Notes: generated from the sequence alone by a model not told the origin. DNA of 64,000 nucleotides from Oreohelix idahoensis (GCA_024509875.1 JAMPIV010022921.1:53501-117500), one strand, 5' to 3'. Shown: positions 1 to 11,494, counted from the stretch's first letter. Made by a program: numbers and translations.

Positions 1-456
1 TTTTAATATCACAGTTAGTTACACAGCGGAGGTGGCACTTTATGTCGGTCTCCTCTCTACTATTGTTTCGAGATCAGAACATTCACAGCCGTAAATAATT
101 TGTGATACCAGTAGTTCTCTCAGACACTGGGACTTCACCATTTTCTGCAGAAATTCTATTTCTGTAATTTTCAGTACTATACTGACCTTAGAGCCAAATA
201 AAACCTCACGCCACACCTGCTTTTGGTTCTCTGTGAGAAGCCCACATAAAGCAGTCACCAGCTCCTGCAGTGGTGATTCATGAAATCTGTCTCTTGACCA
301 GGTTTGACCAAATGTCTTGCGACAATACAATCAAAAGATAATCCTGTGTGAAAAAGTCAAGATGTTGAAGTCCCGTTCAAAATAACAGTTCCTCGCGTTG
401 AGGGCCTCTCACCCTCAGTTGAGAATCACTGACACTCATTCTCCGTTGCGAGTCTG
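1..456. other. Non-coding DNA with a dispersed repeat
   Basis: No credible gene. Positions about 218-310 resemble 19565-19690 in the same orientation (shared stretches around CTGCTTTTGGTT, CTGTGAGAA and GGTTCATGAA-like bases), so this is part of a dispersed repeat. An open frame on the minus strand at 40-330 matches no family I recognise and is probably chance. Confidence 0.4.
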
Positions 457-1089
457 TTAACAAGCAACCGATTCTATTCGTCCCGGTGTGCCGGCTCTGA
501 TCCGATGTCCCGTGTGCAGGGGTCTTTCCCTTGTCTTGACCTTTCTGGCGGCTGTGCCATGTAGGCCGGTTGGGTTGATCAGAATGTTGCGTGAGGTACT
601 TGTTTTTAAAGAATTCGATTTTTCCTGGGAAGGGTTCTGGGGTAAAGTTTCTCGTTGATTCTCGAGAAACGAGTCAATTTTCTCGTTAGGGCTAGGGAAG
701 GATTCTAGGGCGAAAGACATAGCTACGAGTTGAGGAGATTGGTTACTGGATCGATCAGTTAACTGTGACTGAAGTGGAGACTTTCCATTGCTGGAGGAAG
801 ACATAGCACCGTGACGTTGGATTTCTAGGGTCTTAAGCACCCGTTCATGCTGTCTCTCCTCTCTTTCCTCGTGTTTTGCCCTGCGAGCTTCCATCTCTGC
901 CTCAATTTTTCTCTGTTCCAATTGACGGTCTTCCGCTTCTTTCTTCTCCGCTCTAGCTTCTGCTTCCTTCTTCTTCGCGTCATATCTGTCAAGTTCTTCG
1001 TTGACAAAAGCGGTAACTTCTTCTCCTTGCAATACTGTTTCCTTTGCTTCCTCTCTTAGCATTGCTTTCAGTTTAGCGCGCTCAACCAT
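457..1089 (-). pseudogene. Gag remnant of an LTR retrotransposon (N-terminal coiled coil)
   Basis: A 210-residue open frame. The first ~95 residues are a highly charged Glu/Arg/Lys coiled coil (repeats such as EERQHERVLK), then a Ser/Asn/Gln-rich linker, then a short FPSPNEKIDSFLE-like segment. Charged N-terminal helices followed by a segment entering the capsid fold are typical of Ty3/Gypsy-type Gag proteins of marine invertebrates. The capsid body, protease and pol are absent: after about residue 145 the sequence no longer looks like Gag, so the gene is truncated or rearranged. The first ATG follows stop-rich AT-rich DNA that could be leader or LTR. A different coiled-coil protein cannot be excluded. 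Confidence 0.45.
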
Positions 1090-4000
1090 GGCTAATAACT
1101 AAATGCCGCTAACCCGAGAGAGAAAAAAGGAGAGAAAAAAACTCTATCCTAAACCAACTTACGAGAAAAACCAACCCAAAAAAATATTATTTCACTGAGA
1201 TACCTCCTGTCCCGTTATCCGTTATCTAATCTATCGCTGTTATTATCTGGCCTAAGCTCCTAATACAGACGACTAAGCCAAATAAATGGTAGATCAGTCT
1301 AACAGTGGAAAAACTACTTTTACTATCGGTGGATAAAAAAATTGTATTACAAAAATGGAGAAAAAAAATTAAATTATTTTTCCCTTATTTTATAAGTCCA
1401 CCAAAACTCACCCACTCTAGAAGTAAGTTAAGAGTAAGGGACGTTATTAACTAGACCTAAAGTCAGAAATTGATCCTTAGCTTAGCTCAAACTCTGCTGC
1501 TTCTTTAAAAAAAAAACCTAGTGATTGTTAAACAATCACACGTATTAGCGGCTTTAACCAAAATTACCATATATCTCATATATCTGACGAAGATTATACT
1601 CAGAACAATTTGCACGTAACTCTATGATGCCGTGGAAAGAAAAACAGTCCTATATGTGTGTGGACAAACACCCAGATACTAAGATCGTTGTCTAGGGGGT
1701 AATTATTTTTATACCCTAACTTACAAGACAAACTCACAAACACACTCTATCTAGATGATAATTCAGATTACATATAAGACTTAGACATTTATCTAGACTC
1801 AGACTAGAGTTCAGTCCCTCGATGAGCGACGATTAAGTCGTAGAGTCTTCTGAACTAGATTCAAATCCTACGGACGTGCACACATTAATGTCGCGGATGA
1901 ATTATCAGATAGGTATAGATGTTTATAGCCCTGTCTGAGCAGAGGTGATAGTGATGACAATGTGAAAGTAAGGGGTAAGATATAGTTTTTATCACGAGGG
2001 TGATCGGGTAAGAGAAAGGACAGTCTCTGGATAGAATAATTTATCTAATCCAGCCTATCTGGACGACGATATTTTAATCAGACGCACTTTCTCTCATTGT
2101 ACGAAAATACAAGTTACACTGCACTCACATGCACACAATTCTGTGACAAATACGCATGAACGTGAAAACAACTATGGATAACATATAATGGATATGGGGT
2201 TGACCGACACGATAACTAAAGGTTTAATATAGTTTATTATCGAAATAGAAAATCACAACATAAATCATATGCATCAAGAGATCATGGTTTACAGACAAAA
2301 TGGAAATTAATCAAATAGGTTCTCCCCTCTGGTAAAGGAAAAGAAAGGACGATCCCAACAGAGGTTAAATTTACCCAAAGATCAAAAGGTAACAATAAGT
2401 GATGAAATAGTCAGGATGGGAAACGAATAGGTTCCTAATGTAATCTATCCCGTGACTCATCAGATTATTGAGATTAAAAAAAAAAAGAAAAGAAGAAACC
2501 ATATAAGTATACGATGTTAACTAAAGACATAAGTTTCTTTCTCTGTTCAGTCAATTCACATACACGCAGTGGCCACTTTCAGACTATGCTTACCCCAGTA
2601 GTTGTCGCAGGCATTCCAAGGAAATACATTAATAAGTAATAATACTATTAAGTGTCAAATTTTAGTTTTGCCAAATCCAGCCCCAGACTCTCCTTAGTTG
2701 CTGACTGCAAATTTCACAGGAGTCGCTAGGGTCGGTGTTTTAATTTGTCCTGGATACAATAAGTTATCTGTGCCTTCAATTGGTTGGAGTAGGGTTCCTG
2801 CGTGGTGATCGCCGATGTAGGATGAATAGAACATATACAGTTCCTAGGTTGTTTAGCCTCAGGTGGTTGAAACGCTAAGTTAAGTTACACAAATGTTGCT
2901 GACATTATAGTTCGCCGCAGCTGGCTGATGAGATTGATATAAATAAATCTGGTAATAGTTCTAGTCCAGTTAATATTATAATTTAATGTTTCTATTCTGT
3001 TTTCTCTCATGAAAATGAGGAAAATTGGACCACACAGGTCGCAGCAAGAAGCTCATCAATATTAAATATTCTTGGATGCTTGTAATATTATAAGTTCGTA
3101 TGATCATAAATTCATATGGCCATAAGAAAATAAGCCGCTAGTACTCAGGTTTGATCAGCCTATATTTTAGGAAAAGAAAATATAAACATTTAACCAAATT
3201 ATCAATATCATATCTAACACGTGTTAAAAAATAGGACCTCTACACCACTCTGTTATAAATTAGATTTAAAACACACGTGTCTGGCTTATCCTATCGTTCT
3301 TTTAACTCGGGATATGAACGCTAGTCATTTATAAAATTACATAAAATGGATAGAAGTAAATAATATATGCCGTCAGTAGACAGTTATTTAATGTATATAC
3401 TAGTCCATTTAAAACATCTCTTACTGGGAAATAGCGAGTAATTAAATTTATTTTACGGCTGGAAAATTTAGCTTTAAGTTATTTAATTAGCACAGAAAAT
3501 CTCAGTGAAATATAATTAAAACTTTAAACACACTAAATCACTTTAAAGCTAGTATATAAATTACCGCAATCAGAAAAATGAAACACTCCACGGAATCTAT
3601 TAATTTTCACTCTGTACGAGAAATTTTAAGATAACGAGCTAGTGAATTCAGATAGATTTCTGGCAACTGATCCTGGCTATCGGAGAGACATGGTATATAT
3701 TGATATCTTCCGTACTATCGTTCTTTAATGTGAAAGTCACACCACTGCCAGACCCGAGCCAATTTGTCGTTCGATTTCTTGAATCAAAGGTAATCTTACC
3801 ACCTCTTGACTTTCATCATCTCCGCCTTGCCGAATATCAGCTACGCAATTACTTCCCTTGAAAGTTTTACGATCCAAGGTCCGTCAGACTAAACATCGTG
3901 TGTTCCCCTGATCAAAGAATCTATTACGCCATGCTCCGCGCTTCGCTCTCTGTTTCACATAGGGCTTAATTGCCAGATGGCCCACGTGTTAATTGCACTG

Positions 4001-4130
4001 GTGAATCCTTCGTTCATGTAGCAAAAAAATATACTCTAGATGGGGAGGGACAAAAGTGGATGATTACTGCTGCACTATTTTCAACTGTGACAATAACTGA
4101 GCTATTAAAGTAATATCTTACTGAGTTAAA
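1090..4130. other. AT-rich non-coding stretch, possible LTR or leader
   Basis: Three kilobases without a credible gene on either strand. It lies upstream of the gag remnant in that gene's direction, so it may contain a 5' LTR and leader, but I could not identify a second LTR, TG/CA ends or a convincing primer-binding site. Confidence 0.3.
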
Positions 4131-4137
4131 TCAGTTG

Positions 4138-4185
4138 GACGCTCGGACGAACGAACTTTATTTTCAGAGGGTTAAGAATTGGGCA
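4138..4185 (-). repeat. Dispersed repeat end with GAAC microsatellite
   Basis: The stretch reading GAACGAACTTTATTTTCAGA and on through TTAAGAATTGGGCACG is the reverse complement of 25555-25606; a degraded relative lies at 23570-23630. In the 25.5-kb copy it ends in a (TTCG)n run just after AATAAA, which looks like the 3' tail of a retroposon. The parent element is unknown. Confidence 0.45.
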
Positions 4186-4319
4186 CGGCTCATCAGAACG
4201 AGCAAAGTCCTAACTCATAGAAGGTCAGAAAAGATAAAAAGTTTACAAGGCTGGATCCTATCAGCCGTAGTACTTGATTTCTTTAAATTCCTACAAGGCT
4301 CCCTAGAACTGAAGCACCA

Positions 4320-4435
4320 TTCTTCGATTCACATCTCTGCCAAGAGTAATGTTGAGCGAAAGGTAGACACCTTTCAAGACCCTCAGTAGATACTCTAAAT
4401 GTTGGCCACTGTTGGACTATCACTGCAATATGGAA
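4320..4435 (+). repeat. Dispersed repeat, inverted copy at 13.96-14.04 kb
   Basis: CTGCCAAGAGTAATGTTG and, ~80 bp later, TGTTGGACTATCACTGCA recur as reverse complements at 13965-14040. Adjacent bases 4430-4500 (TTTGAAAATATTCAAGTGGA region) resemble 27095-27180. No coding potential; family unknown. Confidence 0.5.
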
Positions 4436-5104
4436 ATAGCCTTAAGCTGACTACTGCTTTCTTTGAAAATATTCAAGTGGACGTCTGAAGGCAGAGAGCA
4501 GCTGAGTGGCAGCACAACCTTCTCCACCCCCAGGTTAGAGAAACTAAATGGGGGCGAGACAAGCATGAGACGGACTATCAACTTTATAAGAGGGATTTAG
4601 TGATTATATGAGAGCGCCGGCAATAAATGCCGCTAGAATTAATTACAGTGATACACACAAAATAAAAGTCTCATCGTGTGTCACGATCCTGCCCGTAAAT
4701 CCCTATTATTTACTTCTACGCTCTATCACTCCTGTGGCGAGATGAGTAATTTAGAGATGAACAATAGATCAAGAAAAAGTATTCTTGATCTATGGAAATA
4801 CCCCATTCTCAGAAATGAGCACTGGTGTATGGATGGCACAGGATAGGGTCAGACTGTTAAGTACTCTTGCCCAGATGATAAAGTGTATAGATCAAGAGCT
4901 TACCTTGCCTTCCCGCTACGACTAACTTATGCTTTTATAAACTATTCCCAATTAATTAATACACAAGTAATGAACCACAAAAAACTTCAACAAACATGGA
5001 CAAGTCAATTAAGGAAAAAAAAAAACAGCCATCCACGACAGGGGAAGGTCCTCTCGCAGGGAGGCGTATGATGCAACACAGAGAAAGCCGAAAGGAGTCT
5101 GTGT
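4436..5104. other. Non-coding, no gene seen
   Basis: No supported gene. It contains a perfect 12-bp inverted repeat with a 6-bp spacer at 4764-4793 (ATAGATCAAGAA and its complement) that could fold into a small hairpin of unknown role. Confidence 0.35.
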
Positions 5105-5467
5105 TACTGACTAACCTTCTTTATTCTAGGAGAACTTCCAGATTTGGCACCTGGAATGTTCGGACATTAAACGAACAAGAGAAAGTGGCATAAGTAGCAG
5201 CAGAAATGAGGGAATATAAAAATCGAGGTTCTAGGACTGTGTGAAACAAAGTGGAAGGGGGTAGACAAGAAGAAACTCATCACAGGTGAATTGGTGCTGT
5301 CCTCAGGACATGAAGACGAAAGTTCACACCACAGTGAAGGGGTAGCTCTTATGTTATATAAAGAAGCACAGAAAGCACTCATTGAATGGGAAGCCATTGG
5401 ACCCAGAATAATAACAGTTACTTTTAAAACAGCTAAAAAGAAAATAAATGTAATCCAATGTTATGGA

Positions 5468-5695
5468 GACCGCAGTCAGCGACTCATAGCTTGACTGCCT
5501 GCGTCAGGACCAGCGAACCAGAGCAGCTGTGCAGTCTGGCTGAGCGAGTGTGGATCGAAATGGGAAGGCAAACCCGGTCCTAAAAAATGCCGTGCAGAAG
5601 TCGGATGTGTCGACCGAAAGGTGCAGATATCACAGCTTAGGCGTAAACAGACACAACGCAACCACCGTCCTTTTCAGGACGAACGAAGAAGAAGA
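5468..5695 (+). mobile_element. SINE-like insertion with histone-type stem-loop
   Basis: This 228-bp block interrupts the LINE endonuclease frame and is flanked by a perfect 12-bp duplication CAATGTTATGGA (5456-5467 and 5696-5707), so it is a discrete insertion. It ends in a GAAGAAGAAGA tail. At 5666-5681 a 6-bp stem closes a TTTC loop (CGTCCT-TTTC-AGGACG), with ACCA upstream and purine-rich DNA downstream, the shape of a metazoan histone mRNA 3' stem-loop. I see no clear Pol III boxes and no histone coding sequence. A short retroposon is the best reading; the source RNA is unknown. Confidence 0.6.
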
Positions 5696-5846
5696 CAATG
5701 TTATGGACCAACTAATGATAAAGAAGAGTATGTGAAAGAAGCATTTTATACTAGACTACAGGAAATTATGGAAATAGTAAAAAGAAGAGACATCACAATT
5801 TTGATGGGTGACATGAATGCAAAGATAGGAACAGTCAACACCGGCT

Positions 5847-6458
5847 TTGAAGAAGTCATATGGGCTAGGAATAATGAATGAAAATGGGGAACTATTCTCC
5901 AACTTCTGTGCTTCAAATCAACTGGCTATACGAGGAAGCATGTTTCCACATAAGAGAATACACAATGCAACATGGATATCACCAGACCAAAGAACAGAAA
6001 ATCAGATTGATCATATATGCATAAACAAGAAGTTTAGATCATCATTGCAAGATGTAAAGGTATATAGAGGAGCAGATGTGGCATCAGATCACCACCTTCT
6101 GATAGCCAAAGTAAAAATGAAACTCAAGAGACATGCAACAATGCAAAATTATAGACAACAATTTAATGTGGGGCATCTAAGAAATCAAAAAACAAGAGAC
6201 AAATTTGCGGTCACAATATCCAACAAATTCCAAGTGCTCCAACAGCTGGAAGATGCAGAGAATACAGAAGACTATTGGCAGCAAATCAAAACGGTATGGA
6301 ATGAGACATGTGAAGAAATACTGGGGAAAAGGGAACGACAACAAAAAGCATGGATAACAACAGAAACCACCAATAAGATAAAAGACAGAAAAAACAAGAA
6401 AGCAGATTTAAACACAAGCAAAACCAGAAGTTCCAAAGCCAAGGCTCAAGAAGTGTAA
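5847..6458 (+). pseudogene. LINE 1 endonuclease C-terminal part and linker
   Basis: Open frame of 203 residues covering the second half of the APE-type endonuclease domain and the linker towards reverse transcriptase. Endonuclease motifs QIDHICI (about residue 53) and SDHHLLIAKV (about residue 80) are intact; these supply the aspartate and histidine of the nuclease active site. The basic segment at residues 170-203 leads to the RT domain. The start used is only the first ATG after the upstream frame break, not a natural start. Part of LINE 1, which is not functional as a whole. Confidence 0.75.
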
Positions 6459-6691
6459 ACAGAAGCAAACAAAGAAGTTAAAAAGAAGTATCAAAAGAGA
6501 CAAGAGGAAGTATATTGAGGAGTTGGCAAGAGAGGCAGAAGATGCTGCAGCCAAAGGAAATATGAGAGAACTGTATAACAGCACAAAGAAGCTGACAGGG
6601 AAATACAAGCAAACAAGTTGCCTCATAAAAGACAAGAATGGAAAACTGCTCAGCAATATACAAGAGCAAATGAAGAGGTGGACAGAATATT

Positions 6692-7588
6692 TTGAGGACC
6701 TTCTCAATAGACCAGCTCCACAAAACCCCCCCGGACACCCAGCCAGCAGAAGAGCTTCAAATTAACGGTGAAAGACCAACGAAGGAAGAAATAAAGAAAG
6801 CCATAAAGCTTCTAAGAGATGGAAAAGCGTCTGGACCTGATGGCATTTCAGCAGAGGCCATCAAAGCAGATATCGACACGGCTACAGAGATGTTATATAA
6901 ATTACGTGGTAAAGTCTGGGAAAAGGAAGAGATACCAGCAGAATGGAAGGAAGGATATCTGGTTAAGTTGCCTAAGAAAGGAAATTTACAAGAGTGCACA
7001 AATTATAGAGGAATAATGTTACTATCAGTGCTAGGAAAAGTATTAAATGGGATTATCCTTGAGAGATTAAAAGAGTCCATAGACAAGAAACTGAGAGATG
7101 AACAAGCAGGTTTTCGACAAAACAGATCCGGTACCGACCAGATAGCCACTTTGAGAATAATAGTTGAACAGTGTCTGGAATGGAATTCACCATTATACAT
7201 CGGATTTGTGGACTACGAAAAGGCATTTGACAGTGTAGACAGAGAATCACTTTGGAAATTGATGAGGCATGATGGAGTTCCCCTGAAGATCATTAATTTA
7301 ATAAAGAAACCATATGAAGACATGACATGCAGTGTTCTTCATGAAGGACAGCTTACAGAACCATTTGGGATAAGAACAGGCGTGCGACAGGGATGCCTCT
7401 TGTCTCCATTTCTTTTCTTATTAGCACTAGACTGGGTTATGAGAACATCAACAACACACAACAGAAATGGAATCCAGTGGACTCTGACTAAGCAGTTGGA
7501 TGATCTGGATTTTGCTGATGACTTGGCTCTTCTGTCCCATAACCGTAATCAGATGCAGGACAAACTGAAAACACTCGATGAGAGGTAA
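6692..7588 (+). pseudogene. LINE 1 reverse transcriptase domain
   Basis: 298-residue frame containing most of a LINE reverse transcriptase: KASGPDGI and NYRGIMLLS (fingers), VDYEKAFDSVD (motif A, catalytic Asp), GVRQGCLLSPF (motif B) and DLDFADDLALL (motif C, catalytic Asp pair). All catalytic residues are present, although the frame is cut off from the upstream part by a shift near 6720 and from the C-terminal domain by a deletion near 7605. The enzyme would copy its own RNA at a nicked chromosomal target. Relatives of the same family occur at 22.9, 25.6-26.4, 28.2-28.9, 46.8 and 47.6 kb. Confidence 0.8.
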
Positions 7589-7900
7589 CAGCAATTGGGT
7601 CTGAAAATGCACGGCAGTGGAACAAGAGATGAGAAGATGGCGATGGATAGGACACACGCTGAGGAAACCTGTTGATAGCATTACAAGGCAGTCCTTGTTC
7701 TGGAACCCCCAGGACAAGAGAGGCAGAGGTAGACCAAGAAGCACATGGAGAAGAGAGCTGGAAACAGAGATGAAAATGATAAGGAGAACGTGGAAGGAAC
7801 TTGAGATGATGGCACGTGACAGGACTTGGCATGTATTTGTTGAAGGCCTATGCTCCTTTGGGAGTGGAGAGTTATGAATGCTCTTGCCTGTTGTATTCTT

Positions 7901-9835
7901 ATATTGCTATCGTTGTCATCATCATCTCAACCCGTAACCCGTTATGGGTCGTAGGGGTGCCATGGTGGAAGCATCAGCAGACAGGGTCCTCCACTGCTCT
8001 CTGTCCTCAGCAATGCGTACAAGTGTCGAAAAACCGTGTCCTGCTCATTCTTTGATGTTATCAGCCCAGGATTTTCTTTGCCTTCCTCTTCTCCGTTTAC
8101 CTTTGACTGTTCCCTGGAGGATCGTTTTCGAAAGGGAGTCATGACGAGTTACATGCCCAAACCAGGCGAGCTTTCGACGTTTCACTACTGACAAAAGTGG
8201 TTCTTGGTGGCCTGCATAGGTGTTTATCTTCTCTCTAACATAGACATTTGTTTTGTGCTCTTTATAGCAAATGCGCAAAATCCTTCTATAACATTTATGA
8301 TCGAAAGCCTGAATCCTTCGCTCCGTATCTGCAGTGAGTGTCCAGCTCTCACACCCATACAAGAGAATAGATAATACAAGTGATTTGTATAATTTGATCT
8401 TCACAGGAAAACTGATGTTACTTTTCCAGATCACATTCAGCCTTGTCATGGCAGCTGAGGCCATCTCAAGTCTTGTCTTGATTTCTTTACTTGATCTTCC
8501 ATCACTACATATAGTGGCCCCGAGATATTTAAAGGTGTTAACTTCTTCTAACGTTTGCCCATTTAACGTAATGTTGGTCGGAACATGTTTCTTATGGCTA
8601 TTCACCAATATCTTGCTTTTTTCTATATTAATTTCCATCCCATATGTTCTTGTTACTTTCTCCAGTCTAGAGGTAAGGTCTTGAAGTTCTGATTCTGATC
8701 CAGCTATCAGATCGATATCATCAGCAAAACGTAGGTTGCAAAGAGGTCGGCCTCCAATCGATATGGTTGTTTTATAATCATAAAGAGCCTCCTGCATAAT
8801 ATGTTCTAGATATATATTAAAGAGCACTGGGGACAGGATACATCCCTGGCGAACTCCTACAGTTGTTTTGAAAAATTCTCCAATATCATTGCTTGTATTA
8901 CTAATGACTGCGTCTCTCTTTTGGCCATTTTTTGGTACTCCATATCTTCTGGCAAATTGTTGTCATGATTTTTACTATATCTGGTCCTCCATATTTCAAG
9001 AGCTCTGCTGGGATATTATCCACACCCGGTGACTTTCCTCCTTTCAGCGAACATATAGCCTCTTCCACTTCTTCCCGTAATATTGCTGCATTTCCGAGTT
9101 CCCTGTTTTCGCACTTAATGTTGTTTAATATGCCATAGTCAGTGTCGAGTTTACAGTTATATAATTCTTTACAATATTCTGTCCGCCTTCTCATTACAGC
9201 TGTTTTTTCATTGAGCAGAGCCCCATTGCTATCTTCTGTGACAGTTACCCTGGGCTGTTGGGGTTTTGATAGTCTTCTTAATGTGTCAAATGCTGCCTTG
9301 CTGTTACCTTTTATTAGCCCCGTATTAATGGACTCACACTGATCAGCTACCCATTTTTCTTTGGCCTGTTTCATTTTCTTTCTAATATTTTTATTCACCG
9401 TACTGTATTGCCATGCTACTTCAGGAACCTCTTTCTTAATCTTTTTCATTTCCCGCCGTGTATCACATAACTTCAGAATGTCATCTGTGACCCATGGTTT
9501 GTTTATTTTCTTTCTTTTACCAAGTATTTCTGTTGCTGATTCAATGAGCACGTCTTTCATGTTCTCTGTGATTGAGTTGATATCATCCTCCAAAAAGTTG
9601 AGAGCTGCGAATTTTCCTCCAACAGTTGCCTCAAAGATTCCCGCGATTTCTGGATCTTTCAGTTTGTCTAAATTGAATCTTAACTGAGAACATCTGTTTT
9701 GATTATAGTTCTGTTTGAGTTTAAGCTTGAGCGTCATCAATACCATGTCGTGATCACTACCAATGTCGGCGCCAGGAAAAGTCCTAGTCTTGGCTTTATT
9801 AATACTGGACTTGAATCTTTTGTCATACACGCTTT
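7901..9835 (-). mobile_element. LINE 2: second family, reverse-transcriptase core deleted
   Basis: Minus-strand LINE lying tail to tail with LINE 1. The upstream part (8901-9830) carries the end of the endonuclease (GSDHDMVLMTLKLK), the linker and the start of RT (KGGKSPGVDNIPAELLKYGG). The downstream part (8045-8827) starts at the VGVRQGC-LSP/LFNIYLEH region, has FADDID at the catalytic centre and ends in LAWFGHVTRHDSLSK and KRRRGRQRKSWADNIK. The stretch between, including motif A, is missing at about 8880-8930, so the element is dead. The 3' UTR runs to ~7901 and ends with (GAT)n-like bases. RTE-like; distinct from LINE 1 by its C-terminus. Confidence 0.8.
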
Positions 9836-10084
9836 ATAATCAGAGCGAAATTCAAGGTTACAGAGCTAAATATTCCTTAATCTGGTTAAGGTCACTCGTT
9901 CAGTCACTCTAGCTGACTTTATCACAAGCACCTTGTCTACTATAGCCTTCTCAAGCTGCCGGCCATTTTTTTTCAGTCTCTCGTTCTCCCTAATAAAGTA
10001 CTACTAGTCATGACATCAAAACATATATAATTCAAAGTCACGTTTTAAAATGTCATATATAAAGACAACACTTTTGTATTCAGC
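9836..10084. other. Non-coding spacer
   Basis: No supported gene or repeat recognised. Confidence 0.3.
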
Positions 10085-10490
10085 AGTAAAACACCTATGT
10101 GTCGTTGCTGTACGGTGTAGAAACATGAACAAGCAGTTAGAAGAAAGAACAGAGAACCTTGAGATATGGATATACGGAAGAATGGGGTGCATCTCATGGA
10201 AAGAGAAGAAAATAAATAGAGGACCTAGAAAGCTAGGAATGAAAAGAGAATTCATGAAGGAGATCGTAGTTAGACAGCTAAAATATTCTGGCCGTATAAT
10301 AAGACATAACACCTTGTTGAAGACTATAATGGAAGGTACAGCTGAATACAAACGTACAACATGAAGACAATGTTATCAATGGGAAGATAACATAATAAAT
10401 GAACACGAAAGAATCCATTATCAAGACAAGAGACAGAAGACTTTGGTGATCCACTGTAGCTGACCTTCGATGTGAAGGTGGCATCTGATA
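10085..10490 (+). mobile_element. LINE 3 C-terminal fragment
   Basis: Translates as a decayed LINE C-terminus: WIYGRMGCISWKEK, then RQLKYSGRIIRHNTLLKTIMEG, equivalent to the finger region near the end of RTE-like polyproteins (compare FGHVTRHDSLSKTILQG in LINE 2). Everything upstream is missing (5' truncation). No functional protein. Confidence 0.6.
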
Positions 10491-10555
10491 TATGATTGAA
10501 TAGTAAATCATCAATATATATAAAATCCCAGCTTTTTCTGTCACTAACGCTTAGG

Positions 10556-10791
10556 GATGCAACTTTGGTTGAAAGTTATACATTAATTGTATTGTTTCCC
10601 TTATATGTACTCTCCTGAAAATAGTAACACTCGACAAAGAAAAGTGCGCAAATGACGGTGTGCACAAAAATATTTATAGAACTGTGGTGATGCACAGTGG
10701 TGTTAATAAATACTTTTGAATAAGTAAAATTGCCGTTAGGTATTGGTGCTTTTGAATTTAATTCCCGTCTTATGACGGGCTTTTACACTAG
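10556..10791 (+). mobile_element. Helitron-like non-autonomous copy with CTAG end
   Basis: The right end has the Helitron signature: a hairpin CCCGTC-TTAT-GACGGG at 10764-10779, eight bases, then CTAG (10788-10791) followed by T. The body (TGTATTGTTTCC, ACTCTCCTGAAAATAGT, CAAATGACGGTGTGCA) is shared with copies at 11.5, 28.9, 29.6, 30.0 and 63.6 kb. No Rep/helicase gene, so it would depend on an autonomous helper. Confidence 0.6.
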
Positions 10792-10799
10792 TATAATTT

Positions 10800-10940
10800 T
10801 TCATTGCGCTCCTTACGGAGCAAGGAGCCATCACTGCACCTGGTCCTCTCGCAGTAAGCCTGCACCAAGGAGTCACATGCTCTTGCGGCGGTGGATTAGA
10901 TTATTTACAGGCATGCAATTAATCTGTAACTGTGGAACAG
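10800..10940 (+). repeat. Family A dispersed repeat (AGCCTGCA...GCAGTGG)
   Basis: One of at least eight copies of a ~150-250 bp repeat with the ordered landmarks GCTCC, CGGAGCA, GCCTGCACCAA, ACATGCTCTTG, CGGTGG. Others start near 13425, 21175, 26455, 41985, 52735, 58370 and 61480, and inverted at 51940. No Pol III boxes were recognised. Confidence 0.55.
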
Positions 10941-10944
10941 GTGT

Positions 10945-11490
10945 TGAGAACAGAGAGACCTCGAGAATTGCACAATATAGTAAAACAGTATATAAAAAGA
11001 ACTGAAATTAATATTTAAGGATCAATGATGGTGTGATGATAATGGGTAGTCTGACGGGGTGCTCGTGTGGATGATGGCAGATGATTGGTGGACTAGGTGT
11101 CATACAGGACACCACCAGGCTTTTCCACACTTTTTTCACCTTGTTAACAACAGGGCAGTTGTGACAGACTTTACTTACCTTTTTTCGTATTTTGTTGTTG
11201 TTTGTATTTGTTTTAAAAAAAATGTTATTTGTTTGTTTTTTGTTTTTTTGGAAAGGGGAGGGCATACACACATTCATTCACATAATTTTACAGTTCTGAT
11301 TTACTCTATTTGGACAGAGTGTAGTGGGGAAAAGATACTAAACGATACTTAGATATCAGAATTCAGAATTATTATCTTGAATGTACTACACTTTATATCC
11401 TCATCATAATGCATCAAGAGTCGAACGGAAAACTTTGTCTTTAAAATAAACAACAACAAAAACGACTGCAGTTGACCACTTCATGAAGCA
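10945..11490. other. Non-coding, no gene seen
   Basis: AT-rich with T-runs at 11205-11255. Open frames here lack family features. Confidence 0.3.
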
Positions 11491-11494
11491 GAAC

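Larger units (their letters stand above)
5105..7900 (+). mobile_element. LINE 1: degraded endonuclease/reverse-transcriptase retrotransposon
   Basis: A non-LTR retrotransposon read in broken frames. The APE-type endonuclease begins near 5140 with the FGTWNVRTLNE motif, continues at 5760-5830 with ITILMGDMNAKIG, and has QIDHICI and the catalytic SDHHLL motif near 6010 and 6090. Reverse transcriptase follows. The C-terminal WIGHTLRK and GRGRPRSTWRRELE motifs are at 7640-7760, and the ORF stops near 7876. The copy is dead: a 228-bp insertion splits the endonuclease, a C-run near 6720 shifts the frame, and an internal deletion near 7605 joins the reverse-transcriptase end to the C-terminus. RTE-like or a related clade; the clade needs a tree. 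Confidence 0.85.

Noticed and set aside
3720..3790. Primer-binding-site-like TGGCTCGGGTCTGGC on the minus strand upstream of the 5' gag remnant
   Set aside because: It lies 2.6 kb from the gag start with no LTR edge or matching second LTR.
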